This document shows, in pieces, positions 26,622-33,976 of a DNA stretch of 39,479 nt (position 1 is the first letter of the stretch; each line of letters begins with the position of its first letter). A model generated the notes under the pieces. The model had not been told where the DNA came from. It saw only the letters and a program-made list of their open reading frames with translations, and did no database searches. The translations under genes were made by a program, and so were the position numbers. Source of the DNA: Gemmatales bacterium (lineage in GTDB: Bacteria > Planctomycetota > Planctomycetia > Gemmatales > HRBIN36); contig JANWWR010000118.1 in NCBI GenBank assembly GCA_025055835.1, positions 1 to 39,479 of the forward strand. The letters run 5' to 3'.

Positions 26622-27692
26622 TCAGCGGACCGGGTTCTGTTCCAAGGTCAGGTCAAGGCTCAGCAGTTGCCCGCCGCGGCGGACGATGACCTTGATCGTC
26701 ATTCCCGGATCGAGACCGGCCAAGGTTTCCTTGAAAGCCTTGCAACTGGCAATGACCCGTTCCTCCATCTCGCCGGGCGAATCGGGCCGCGGAGCCCGAA
26801 TGAAGACGATCAAATCGTCCGGTCGAAGCCCAGCCCGTGCTGCCGGGGAACCGGGCACGACCTCCTCGACATAGGGCGGCGTCCGGTCGAGGATGTCGGG
26901 AATCAGAACGATGCCGTGGTACGGTTTCTTGTCAGCCGTCTGGGTCCGTTCCGGCCGCTCGACCGGTTTGTATTCGCCACGCATGGCCCGCAGGGCGAAG
27001 TCGCGGAGTTCCGAGATCGGCATGGCGTAGTTGACCCAGGTTTCCGACAAGGCGTTCTTGAGTTCCTTGCCGATGAGGCCGATCAGCTCACCCTTGCGCG
27101 TGGTCAAGGCCCCGCCGTGTGCCCCGGGGTTGTTCGTGATGGCGTCCACGATGATTGCCTTGCCCTTGTACGGGGCCTCATGGATGCCGCGGCGACCGGC
27201 GAACGGCGTGATCGCGGAAACCACGCCACGCTGCACCGAAACCGGCTCGTCCCGGGTGGCGATCTCGAACAGGTTACTGAAGGCCAGGACCCAATCGCCG
27301 ACCCGTACTTCCGGCGGAGGCTGGCTCAGGTCGAAGTAATCCAGCGGCAGATCTTTGAAGCGTTCCCGCTCCTTGATGCGGATCAAGGCGACGTCGAGTT
27401 GCGGCTCGGCGGCCACCAGTTCGCAGGCATGCCGGGTGCCGTCGTACAGGTGGACACGAAGTTCGCGGGTGTCCAGCGTTGGACTGTAAACCGTCAGGAT
27501 GTAGCCGTCAGGGGAGATCAAGACGCCGGAACAGTAGGCCGTCACACCCCGAAACCCCCCGGCTCCGTAAACCTTGACGATCTTGGGATTGGTCTTGCGA
27601 ACGACCTCGGCGAAGGAGACGTCGGCGAGAGCCGCTGGCGCGGTCAGGCACCAAACCAGCAGGGCGAGAATCGTCGTAAACCGCTTGGTCAC
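26622..27692 (-). CDS. HtrA-like pseudoprotease with PDZ domain
   Basis: A 356-residue exported protein. The signal peptide (FTTILALLVWCLTAPAALA) is followed by a trypsin-fold domain and one PDZ domain (about 245-350, with LRPDDLIVFI). In the trypsin fold the general-base His is replaced by Ser70 (GYILTVYS). The Asp is kept as Asp100 (EPQLDVALI). The nucleophile Ser is replaced by His192 (NPGAHGGAL). A serine-protease mechanism is therefore not possible by the usual residues. The GTG start at 27692 overlaps the stop of the intact protease as GTGA, with AAGGAG 8 nt upstream, indicating translational coupling. It likely functions as a partner or regulator of the active protease; this is inference. 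Confidence 0.87.
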   Translation of the reverse strand: MTKRFTTILALLVWCLTAPAALADVSFAEVVRKTNPKIVKVYGAGGFRGVTAYCSGVLISPDGYILTVYSPTLDTRELRVHLYDGTRHACELVAAEPQLDVALIRIKERERFKDLPLDYFDLSQPPPEVRVGDWVLAFSNLFEIATRDEPVSVQRGVVSAITPFAGRRGIHEAPYKGKAIIVDAITNNPGAHGGALTTRKGELIGLIGKELKNALSETWVNYAMPISELRDFALRAMRGEYKPVERPERTQTADKKPYHGIVLIPDILDRTPPYVEEVVPGSPAARAGLRPDDLIVFIRAPRPDSPGEMEERVIASCKAFKETLAGLDPGMTIKVIVRRGGQLLSLDLTLEQNPVR

Positions 27693-29572
27693 GGCTGCTT
27701 CTCCTTGGCATCGGGAGCCGTCTTCAGTTCATGCGTCTTGAGGACGAAAATGCCGAAGTCCTTCCCGGCGTAGCGAACTTCGAGGCGATGGGGCAATTTC
27801 CGGCCCTCGACGTCCCGATAGTCGCCGAAAGTAATCTCGCACGGATCATGGTCCTTTTCCGTGTAGGTCTCGAACCCGATCAACTGACCGTCCGTCCGAC
27901 GGAAGTACCATTTCGTGTAGAACGGGCCATGTTCGCCATTCAGCACTTCGCAATCCACCCGGCTTGCCGCGGTGCCGTCCGGATAGAACGGCTCGTAGCC
28001 GCCGTAATGGAAGTCGATCTCAAAACCCGCTTCGCCTTTCTCCAAAAACCGCCGCCAGACGTACAGCGCGGCCAGCAGACCACCGCTGTCGCGCGGTTCG
28101 CGGAGGTTGGCCAGCGATTCGCCGGGTTTGAGCGGTTCGAGGGCGAATTCCTGTTCATCCAGGGTCAGACGAACCTGGTTTTGGCTGATGGAGGCGGTAA
28201 ACGCGTTCTTGATCGGCTGGACTCGTTCTCCTTCCAGACGCCAAACTGGAGCGAGATTGTTAAAGTCACCGAGCTTCTTGACCTCGCCGAGCAATCGGTC
28301 CCGTTCCAGGCGGTTGAAATAAAAGTTGGCAAAGCCTTTCTTCTCCTCGTAGAACTTGGCGGCGGGGCTATCCTCCTTGTCCTCGGCCTTTTCGTCGTCG
28401 CCGGGCGGCGGCATAGGAGGCTGTCCCGGAGGCCGACGCGGTTCGCCGGGTTGCCGCGGCTCGGGGGGCTGCTCCGGGATGGGCCGCGGTGGACGCTCCT
28501 GAATCTGCCGGTCCACGCCGACGCCGAGCAGACGCACCAACACCTGATGGGTCGTCGTCGTGTTCCGTTCCTCATCCGTGCGGCGATAGACCAGCGGCAA
28601 CCGCCAGCCTTTCGGATAGATGCCCAGCACATTCTTGAACTGGTTCACGCTGGTCATGGGTCGACCGGCGAAGGAAACCAACTGATCTCCCACGTCCAGT
28701 CCCCGGCGGTGGGCATCACTGTTTTCGAGGATCTGCGTCACGACGAGACGGCCCTCGTCGTCGCTGCGGACCACGGCCCCCAGGGTCGCATGATCCACGA
28801 GGAGACCGCCTTTGAGGTGCCCCAGGAAGTTCTTGATTTGGTTGATCGAGATGGCATAGCCGACGCCGGAATTGACCCGGCCCCGCTTCTCGAACGAGCC
28901 GCGTCCATTGATGCCGATGATTTCCCCGTCCAGGTTGAACAACGGGCCGCCGCTGTTTCCCGGGTTGATCGAGGCGTCGATTTGAATGCAGTCCGTGTAC
29001 TCCAGAATCGTGCCGGCGGGGTACTGGTAGCGGTTGACGCCGCTGACCAGACCGTAGGTGATCGTCGGCGTGAAGTCTGTGGCCAGCAGGAACGGATTGC
29101 CCATCGCCAGGACCCAATCGCCGATGCGAACTTTGTCGCTGTCACCCATCGCCGCAAAGGGGAAGGGCTTGCCCGGTTCCTGCGGCAGCAGTTTGATCAA
29201 GGCGACATCGCCGACGGGATCCAACCCGACCATCACGGCATCGTACAGGACGCCGTCGGCCAAGCCGCACTTCATGAACTTTCCCGCCGGTTGTACGACG
29301 TGGAAGTTGGTCAAGGCGTAGCCCTCCGGCGAGATCAACACGCCGGAGCCGCCTCCACCTCCGCCCCGACCAAAAACGGCCACAACCGCCCCGCGCACTT
29401 TCTCGATGGCGGCCAGACGACGTGCTTCGGCCTCGGCAATGACTGGCGGAACGGCGATGGCTCGGTCAACCAGCGTCGTCATCAGCAACAATGCCGTTGG
29501 CAGGGTGGCAAACGTGGACAGTCTCATCAGCGCGCTTCTCCCAGCGTTCGCCCTAGGGAGGGCGAAACGCAT
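27689..29572 (-). CDS. HtrA/DegP-type serine protease with C-terminal LolA-like domain
   Basis: A 627-residue exported protease with an intact triad: His91 in LTNFHVV, Asp122 in GDVALIKL and Ser207 in NPGNSGGPL. A PDZ domain follows at about 258-330 (LDVGDQLVSFAG), then a Pro-rich linker (365-395). A C-terminal domain of about 220 residues with FGDYRDVEGRKLPHRLEVR resembles LolA-like or lipoprotein-sorting beta-folds; that resemblance is tentative. Two starts are possible: 29572, with AGGAAGG 6 nt upstream and 12 nt after the previous stop, or an internal ATG at 29527 preceded by GGGAGAAG, which gives a tidier signal peptide (MRLSTFATLPTALLLMTTLV). It degrades or folds envelope proteins in known relatives. 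It is the only catalytically complete one of three consecutive paralogues. Confidence 0.92.
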   Translation of the reverse strand: MRFALPRANAGRSALMRLSTFATLPTALLLMTTLVDRAIAVPPVIAEAEARRLAAIEKVRGAVVAVFGRGGGGGGSGVLISPEGYALTNFHVVQPAGKFMKCGLADGVLYDAVMVGLDPVGDVALIKLLPQEPGKPFPFAAMGDSDKVRIGDWVLAMGNPFLLATDFTPTITYGLVSGVNRYQYPAGTILEYTDCIQIDASINPGNSGGPLFNLDGEIIGINGRGSFEKRGRVNSGVGYAISINQIKNFLGHLKGGLLVDHATLGAVVRSDDEGRLVVTQILENSDAHRRGLDVGDQLVSFAGRPMTSVNQFKNVLGIYPKGWRLPLVYRRTDEERNTTTTHQVLVRLLGVGVDRQIQERPPRPIPEQPPEPRQPGEPRRPPGQPPMPPPGDDEKAEDKEDSPAAKFYEEKKGFANFYFNRLERDRLLGEVKKLGDFNNLAPVWRLEGERVQPIKNAFTASISQNQVRLTLDEQEFALEPLKPGESLANLREPRDSGGLLAALYVWRRFLEKGEAGFEIDFHYGGYEPFYPDGTAASRVDCEVLNGEHGPFYTKWYFRRTDGQLIGFETYTEKDHDPCEITFGDYRDVEGRKLPHRLEVRYAGKDFGIFVLKTHELKTAPDAKEKQP

Positions 29573-29584
29573 TCCATCCTTCCT

Positions 29585-30826
29585 TCATTTGGTCACTCGG
29601 GCGTCGCCGAAGCTCACGTGATCGCCCAGTTCGTCGTCATCGTCGCCGCGATCTACGACCAGCCTCAAACGGCGAACCCCGCTGATCTTGATTTCCAGTT
29701 CCTTGGGCTTGTCGGCCCCGGCGACGAGGGTGCTGAACAGTTCCCGGCCATCGCCTTCGATGCGCACTCCCGCCCGGCCGGGCCGGGCCACCCCATCGTC
29801 CATACCCAGGACGCACCGGAACCAGTTGTAGCCGCTGACGTCAAACTCCAACACCGTCGGCGAGTGGACGTTCAGACCCTTGGCGAAGACTCGGCCGCCA
29901 ATGCGGATTTGCCGAGACGAGCCGTTCTGCCCGGCGAAGAGCGTAGCATCCCGGCCGTATTTCTCCGGCAGGGAACGCAGCAGGTCCTCCTTGACGCCGA
30001 AGCGAAACTCCTTGAGCGTCGGTTCCAAATCGGACAGCCAGGCCAGTTTTCCAGGACTGTAGTCCACCTGCTGGACGAGTTCCAAAGGCATGATGACCTG
30101 AAAACCCGAGGGGGCGGTGATGTGCAGGGTGTCGCCAGTCTGTTTCATTTGCTTGACCGGGATCACGTTTTGAAAGACATCGACGACCTTGCAAACGGGC
30201 TGATACTGGCCCGGCTCGATGCGGCGGTGAAAGATGATGCCGCGGACCCGGTTCAGGGCGATATTGGCGGTGGCGTCGTCGGTCTTGAAGCGGAGGGTTC
30301 TGCCGTCCTCATCGGCATCGCCGATGATGCCTTCGAAAGTGTTGATGGTGGTGCCGTCCCGGCTGACCAGCCGCAGCCGGTCAAAGGGCGTGTTCCGCTC
30401 GGTCAATTGCTTGAATTCCGAGCGATTGGCTTCGTCCTGGGCCTCGCACAGCAGGCTGCGGAGAGCGTCCAGGGAGCATTGCACCCTCAGGCCGCTGAAC
30501 AACCGCAATTCGACCTGCTTGCCGCGAAAGCCGACGGCAGCGCAACGGAAGAAGGCGTCGTCCACCAAGCGGACTTCCAGATAGGACCCGGCATGCGGTG
30601 TGGGATGAGAAGCCCGCATGACGACGGCGAGCAGATCGCCGGTGTCGATCTCGCTTTCTTGGCCGTTTTGTCGGACCCGAAGCTTATCCGGGCCTAGTTC
30701 CAGGATATTGAGCCTTTCGACGGCCCCCGAGATGCGGGTCAGCGTGTGGGTCGAATCGCCGTCTTGAGGCTTATCAGGATCGGCAACGGTGATCGTCAGG
30801 AAGCAGCAGAGCAAGAAAGGCAGCAT
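29585..30826 (-). CDS. Exported protein with C-terminal NPCBM domain
   Basis: A 413-residue protein with a short signal peptide (MLPFLLCCFLTITVA). Residues 20-230 are beta-rich with no family I recognise. Residues 258-413 fit the NPCBM/NEW2 module, a carbohydrate-binding-like domain known from glycosidase N-termini and common in planctomycetes. The diagnostic features are the WLSDLEP start, GLNVHSPTVLEFDVSGYNWF, a GMDDGV segment and VVDRGDDDDELGDHVSFGDA near the end. It ends 12 nt before the intact HtrA start and is separated from the gene above by 94 nt that hold a hairpin. It could tether the protease array to a glycan or glycoprotein; that is inference. Confidence 0.8.
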   Translation of the reverse strand: MLPFLLCCFLTITVADPDKPQDGDSTHTLTRISGAVERLNILELGPDKLRVRQNGQESEIDTGDLLAVVMRASHPTPHAGSYLEVRLVDDAFFRCAAVGFRGKQVELRLFSGLRVQCSLDALRSLLCEAQDEANRSEFKQLTERNTPFDRLRLVSRDGTTINTFEGIIGDADEDGRTLRFKTDDATANIALNRVRGIIFHRRIEPGQYQPVCKVVDVFQNVIPVKQMKQTGDTLHITAPSGFQVIMPLELVQQVDYSPGKLAWLSDLEPTLKEFRFGVKEDLLRSLPEKYGRDATLFAGQNGSSRQIRIGGRVFAKGLNVHSPTVLEFDVSGYNWFRCVLGMDDGVARPGRAGVRIEGDGRELFSTLVAGADKPKELEIKISGVRRLRLVVDRGDDDDELGDHVSFGDARVTK

Positions 30827-30850
30827 TGCGTACTCGGAGCTTGAAACGAA

Positions 30851-30892
30851 ACAGGCCGTGCGGTGCGAGCCGTGCCGCCCCGGACGGCCTGT
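30851..30892 (-). terminator. Intergenic hairpin inside the minus-strand operon
   Basis: ACAGGCCGT (30851-30859) and ACGGCCTGT (30884-30892) are perfect 9-nt inverted repeats around a GC-rich 24-nt centre that can itself pair partly. On the minus strand the stem is followed by TTTCGTTTC, a poor T tract. It may be an attenuator, an RNA-processing or stability site, or a weak terminator between the helical-protein gene and the NPCBM gene. Confidence 0.45.
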
Positions 30893-30920
30893 CAGAATAG
30901 ATTGCCATCACGGCGTCGAT

Positions 30921-31952
30921 TCACTTCTGGGCGCCGCGAGCCAGTTCCTTGAGGTAGCCTTCGATGGCTTCCTGGTAGTAAGGCGGCAGGTCGCGTTTGA
31001 TGGCTTCCAGGGCTTTAACCTTTTCCTTCTCGGGCAGTTTGCCCCAGACTTCAAGCGTCTTGAGCAGTTTCTTCTTGTCCACGTTACCGGGACCGGCCCC
31101 GCCCATGATACGGCTGTCAGGCAACGGGGAGGAAGAACGGTTGGTGCCCCCGCTCCCAGCCGCCATGGCCTGGCACTGCGATTCCAACTCTTCGATCTGC
31201 TTGTCAAGCAGGTCGATGATTTCTTTCTGCTTGGCCTGGGTCTTGGGACCGCCGCGGGCATTCTCGAGCCGGCCTTCGACTTCCTCCATGCGGCGGGCGA
31301 CGTAGCCGAGGTCTTTGTCCTTCCAGTTCTGCATTTCCCGCCGCATCAGGTCGGCCATGACCTTGTAGCGTTCGGGAACGTCGGCCACCGTGTTGAGCAG
31401 GCGCTCCAGGGATTGCAGACCCTCTTCCTTCAACAGCAGGCGGTTCTCGGCGACGGCCTTGTAGAAGTAGTACGCCGCGGGATCGACCACCTGTTCGGGA
31501 CGCACGGAGCGGAGGATTTCCAAGGCTTCTTCGTTGACCCGGCGGTTGACCAGATGGCGGGCATAGGCCAGTCCGACATTGGCCCGGAAGAAGACCGGCA
31601 GGCCAGGATCCTTGAGAAACTCAGGAACGGTTCCTGGCGAAGACGGCGAACGCACCGCGGAGAACAATTCGGCGACCCGAGGATCAGCCGTCGAGAACGA
31701 TTCCGCCACCCGGTCAAGCAGGGAACGGTCGTCCGCAGGGTTCCACAACGGCTCGACCTTTTGCAGAACCGAAGCATCCGCCCTGAGAGCATTGAGCGTC
31801 TCGAAGGTCTGTTGCTTGGCCTGCTCCAGCGACGGAGCGCGGATCACGCCGAACTTCGGGTCTGCCGAGCGAGCCGTGCCGAGCCAGGCATCGGCCAGTC
31901 CGAACCACAATGTCAAGCAGGCCGCCAAGGCCGAAGCAGTCAGACGGCTCAT
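30921..31952 (-). CDS. Exported helical protein of unknown function
   Basis: A 343-residue protein. The signal peptide (LTASALAACLTLWFGLADA) is followed by an all-helical region. Residues 130-200 look TPR-like (ALEILRSVRPEQVVDPAAYY). A coiled coil follows at about 205-265, then a short disordered Gly/Ser/Pro stretch. The C-terminus is a helical hairpin, VWGKLPEKEKVKALEAIKRD, with Trp303. The W-x-x-L-[PS] start of this hairpin resembles three copies in the large membrane protein of the same operon. The ATG overlaps the preceding stop as ATGA (31949-31952), with GGGGAG upstream, showing tight coupling to the Lys/Gly/Glu-tract protein. I do not recognise a named family. Confidence 0.75.
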   Translation of the reverse strand: MSRLTASALAACLTLWFGLADAWLGTARSADPKFGVIRAPSLEQAKQQTFETLNALRADASVLQKVEPLWNPADDRSLLDRVAESFSTADPRVAELFSAVRSPSSPGTVPEFLKDPGLPVFFRANVGLAYARHLVNRRVNEEALEILRSVRPEQVVDPAAYYFYKAVAENRLLLKEEGLQSLERLLNTVADVPERYKVMADLMRREMQNWKDKDLGYVARRMEEVEGRLENARGGPKTQAKQKEIIDLLDKQIEELESQCQAMAAGSGGTNRSSSPLPDSRIMGGAGPGNVDKKKLLKTLEVWGKLPEKEKVKALEAIKRDLPPYYQEAIEGYLKELARGAQK

Positions 31953-33769
31953 CGGTTTCTCCCCTTCACGATGTTGTCGGTGATCTGATAAATGCGGTTT
32001 TGTCGCGTCGCGAGATCCTTCAATTCGGTGACGATGTCGGGATCGCGGGCCAGTTCGCCCTGGTAGCGTTTGCCCCAGAGAACCGTGCGATTATAGACCC
32101 GCACCTGCATCGCCTTGATCATCTTCAATTCCGCCAAAAGGTCAATCAGATTCTGAAGCTGATCATTGCTGCCCTGGGGAGGCGGATTGTTCCGCCGTTC
32201 CCGCGATTCGCGGAGTTGCCGCTTGAGGGCTTCGATCATCTCTTTCAAGGTGGCGATGATGTCCTCTTCGATGGTCTGGGTCTCGAGGCCCACGTCTGCC
32301 TTGGCCAAGCGACGGGAGACGTGAACCATGTCGTTGCGGACCTGGTGGAGCACCTCGACGAAGGCTACCGAGCTGCCCTCGGTTTCCAAAAGGGTGATCG
32401 CCTTGTCGGCTTCGAGAACGATCTCGTCCTGCTTGTCCGACTGACGGCGGGAAGCGATTTCCTCTTCGCGAGAGGGCTTCTTGTCCGGGGTGGCCTCGAC
32501 CCGCTCGTGGATCTTGCGGGTGTTGTCGTACACGATCTCCTGCAACTGAAGCATCTTCTCGCAGCGCTGGAGGAGGTCGGCAAGGATGCGTTCCTGCTCT
32601 TCCTCGCGCATCTGACGGAGGATTTCTTCGAGACGCTTTTTCGCCTGTTCGAGGCGGTCCTTGGCCTCCTGCTGGTCGTTGCCGGCGTCGGGGCGATTAT
32701 CCTTGGCGATCTTGTCCTCGGCCCGCTTCTGATAGTCGTTGGCGTCATGGATCTTATCCCGCCCGGGGAAGCCTTCCTGCTCTTGGCCTTCCTGTTGCTG
32801 GCCTTGTCCTTGGCCCCCTCCTCCCCCTTGACCCTGTCCCTGTCCCTTCCCCTGACCCTGACCTTTGCCCTCTCCTTCCCCCTTACCTTCTCCTTGGCCC
32901 TCACCCTTTCCTTCACCCTTACCCTGACCTTCGCCCTTCCCCTCACCCTTACCTTCGCCTTTGCCCTCCCCCTTGCCTTGACCTTCACCTTTGCCTTCGC
33001 CTTTACCCTCTCCCTTACCTTCCCCTTCGCCCTTGCCTTCTCCCTTGCCTTCGCCCTTTCCCTCTCCTTGGCCCTTTCCTTCGCCCTTGCCCTCGCCCTG
33101 GCCCTTGTTCTGGTCGGACGGTTTGGCGCCGTCCGCCTTGGCCTGGGCATTTTTCTTGGCGTCCTCGAATTTCTTGATCTTCTTGAGGATGTCCTCGGCC
33201 TGGCGGGTGGCGACCTGCTGAGCCTTGGCGGCGGCGTCGTTGTCCACACTGGGACTGGCATTCTTGGCGATGGCGGTTTTCTGGTCCCGGATCGCCTTCT
33301 CAAGGTCTTTCACGAGTTCCTTGAGGAATTCCATCTCCTTCTTGTTGCTGTCTTCTTCTTCATCCGCCAGAAGCAGGTTGAGGATGCGGCGCAGGTCCTC
33401 TTCGACCACGGTTCCTTTGGCAATGGCAGCGGAGAGGTCTTTCAGGGCAGGTTTCTTGAGGTCCTCGGCCAGTTCGGCGAGGTTGACGGCGATTCCTTTT
33501 TCCTTGGCTTCCCGGAGAGCACGGTAGATCAAGCGGGCCTTGTTGCGATCCTCCGGTCCACGTTTCTCCAGCTTCTGAGCGATGCGAAGCAGCGTCTCCT
33601 CCAGTTGCCGATACCGGCTGGCGAGCTGGGCCTGCTCCGCCGAAGGGGTGGCTGCCGCGGGCTGGTTCCCCTCGGAGGCTCCAGCGGGCTTGGCAGGCTC
33701 CTGACCCAGAGCCGCCCACCAAACCCCGGCCGTCAGGATCAGCCATGCACCCGCAAGCCGAAGGAACAT
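31949..33769 (-). CDS. Exported coiled-coil protein with a Lys-Gly-Glu-Gln tract
   Basis: A 606-residue protein. The ATG at 33769 is chosen because GGGAGG lies 8 nt upstream and a signal peptide follows (MFLRLAGAWLILTAGVWWAA, cut near LGQ); the frame opens fifteen codons earlier. Residues 30-215 are highly charged helices, predicted as coiled coil. Residues about 218-330 consist almost only of K, G, E and Q in units such as KGEGKG, then a Gly/Gln run. Residues 335-606 are again charged coiled coil (RLEQAKKRLEEILRQMREEE). Planctomycete operons downstream of Bat-type genes often hold proteins of this type, but the function is unknown. It is probably an extended, flexible envelope scaffold. The opposite strand is open throughout and codes a hydrophobic shadow. 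Confidence 0.78.
   Translation of the reverse strand: MFLRLAGAWLILTAGVWWAALGQEPAKPAGASEGNQPAAATPSAEQAQLASRYRQLEETLLRIAQKLEKRGPEDRNKARLIYRALREAKEKGIAVNLAELAEDLKKPALKDLSAAIAKGTVVEEDLRRILNLLLADEEEDSNKKEMEFLKELVKDLEKAIRDQKTAIAKNASPSVDNDAAAKAQQVATRQAEDILKKIKKFEDAKKNAQAKADGAKPSDQNKGQGEGKGEGKGQGEGKGEGKGEGKGEGEGKGEGKGEGKGEGQGKGEGKGEGKGEGKGEGQGKGEGKGEGQGEGKGEGEGKGQGQGKGQGQGQGGGGGQGQGQQQEGQEQEGFPGRDKIHDANDYQKRAEDKIAKDNRPDAGNDQQEAKDRLEQAKKRLEEILRQMREEEQERILADLLQRCEKMLQLQEIVYDNTRKIHERVEATPDKKPSREEEIASRRQSDKQDEIVLEADKAITLLETEGSSVAFVEVLHQVRNDMVHVSRRLAKADVGLETQTIEEDIIATLKEMIEALKRQLRESRERRNNPPPQGSNDQLQNLIDLLAELKMIKAMQVRVYNRTVLWGKRYQGELARDPDIVTELKDLATRQNRIYQITDNIVKGRNR
32810..33112 (-). repeat. Polypurine low-complexity tract, 6-nt period
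   Basis: About 300 bp in which the coding (minus) strand is almost entirely A and G, interrupted by isolated C or T in codon third positions. The period is 6 nt (AAG GGx, GAG GGx codon pairs). It encodes the K/G/E/Q tract of the coiled-coil protein. The plus strand is the matching polypyrimidine run. Such mirror-like tracts are prone to slippage and triplex formation. Confidence 0.85.
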
Positions 33770-33976
33770 CGCACTAACCTCCCAAAGTCCGGGGCCTTTC
33801 TTACTAAACCCCACCCGTCAAAGCTGCGATTCGACATCCGGTGGCGATCTCCCGCCCATTCATGACGACTTGCGGTCCCCTTTCTAACTGTAAACGGCAT
33901 TCCCCGAATCTTCAAACAACCTTTTCGCCGAAAAGTTCTTCCATTTTCGCCTGGGGACGGGTCTTTTTCCCAGCGT

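Noticed and set aside
27731..30697. 988-codon open frame on the plus strand across the NPCBM and HtrA genes
   Set aside because: It is antisense to two well-supported genes and its composition (many Asp, Val, Arg, Gln, no domain) is the mirror of their codons. High-GC genes give such shadows.
32810..33112. Possible CRISPR array or tandem satellite
   Set aside because: There are no repeat-spacer units of constant length; the 6-nt periodicity is explained by the Lys/Gly/Glu codons of the coding strand.
31910..33865. 651-codon plus-strand frame with a hydrophobic Leu/Thr/Phe/Ala tract resembling membrane helices
   Set aside because: The hydrophobic text is the complement of the K/G/E tract. 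The minus strand has the signal peptide, ribosome binding site and operon overlaps.
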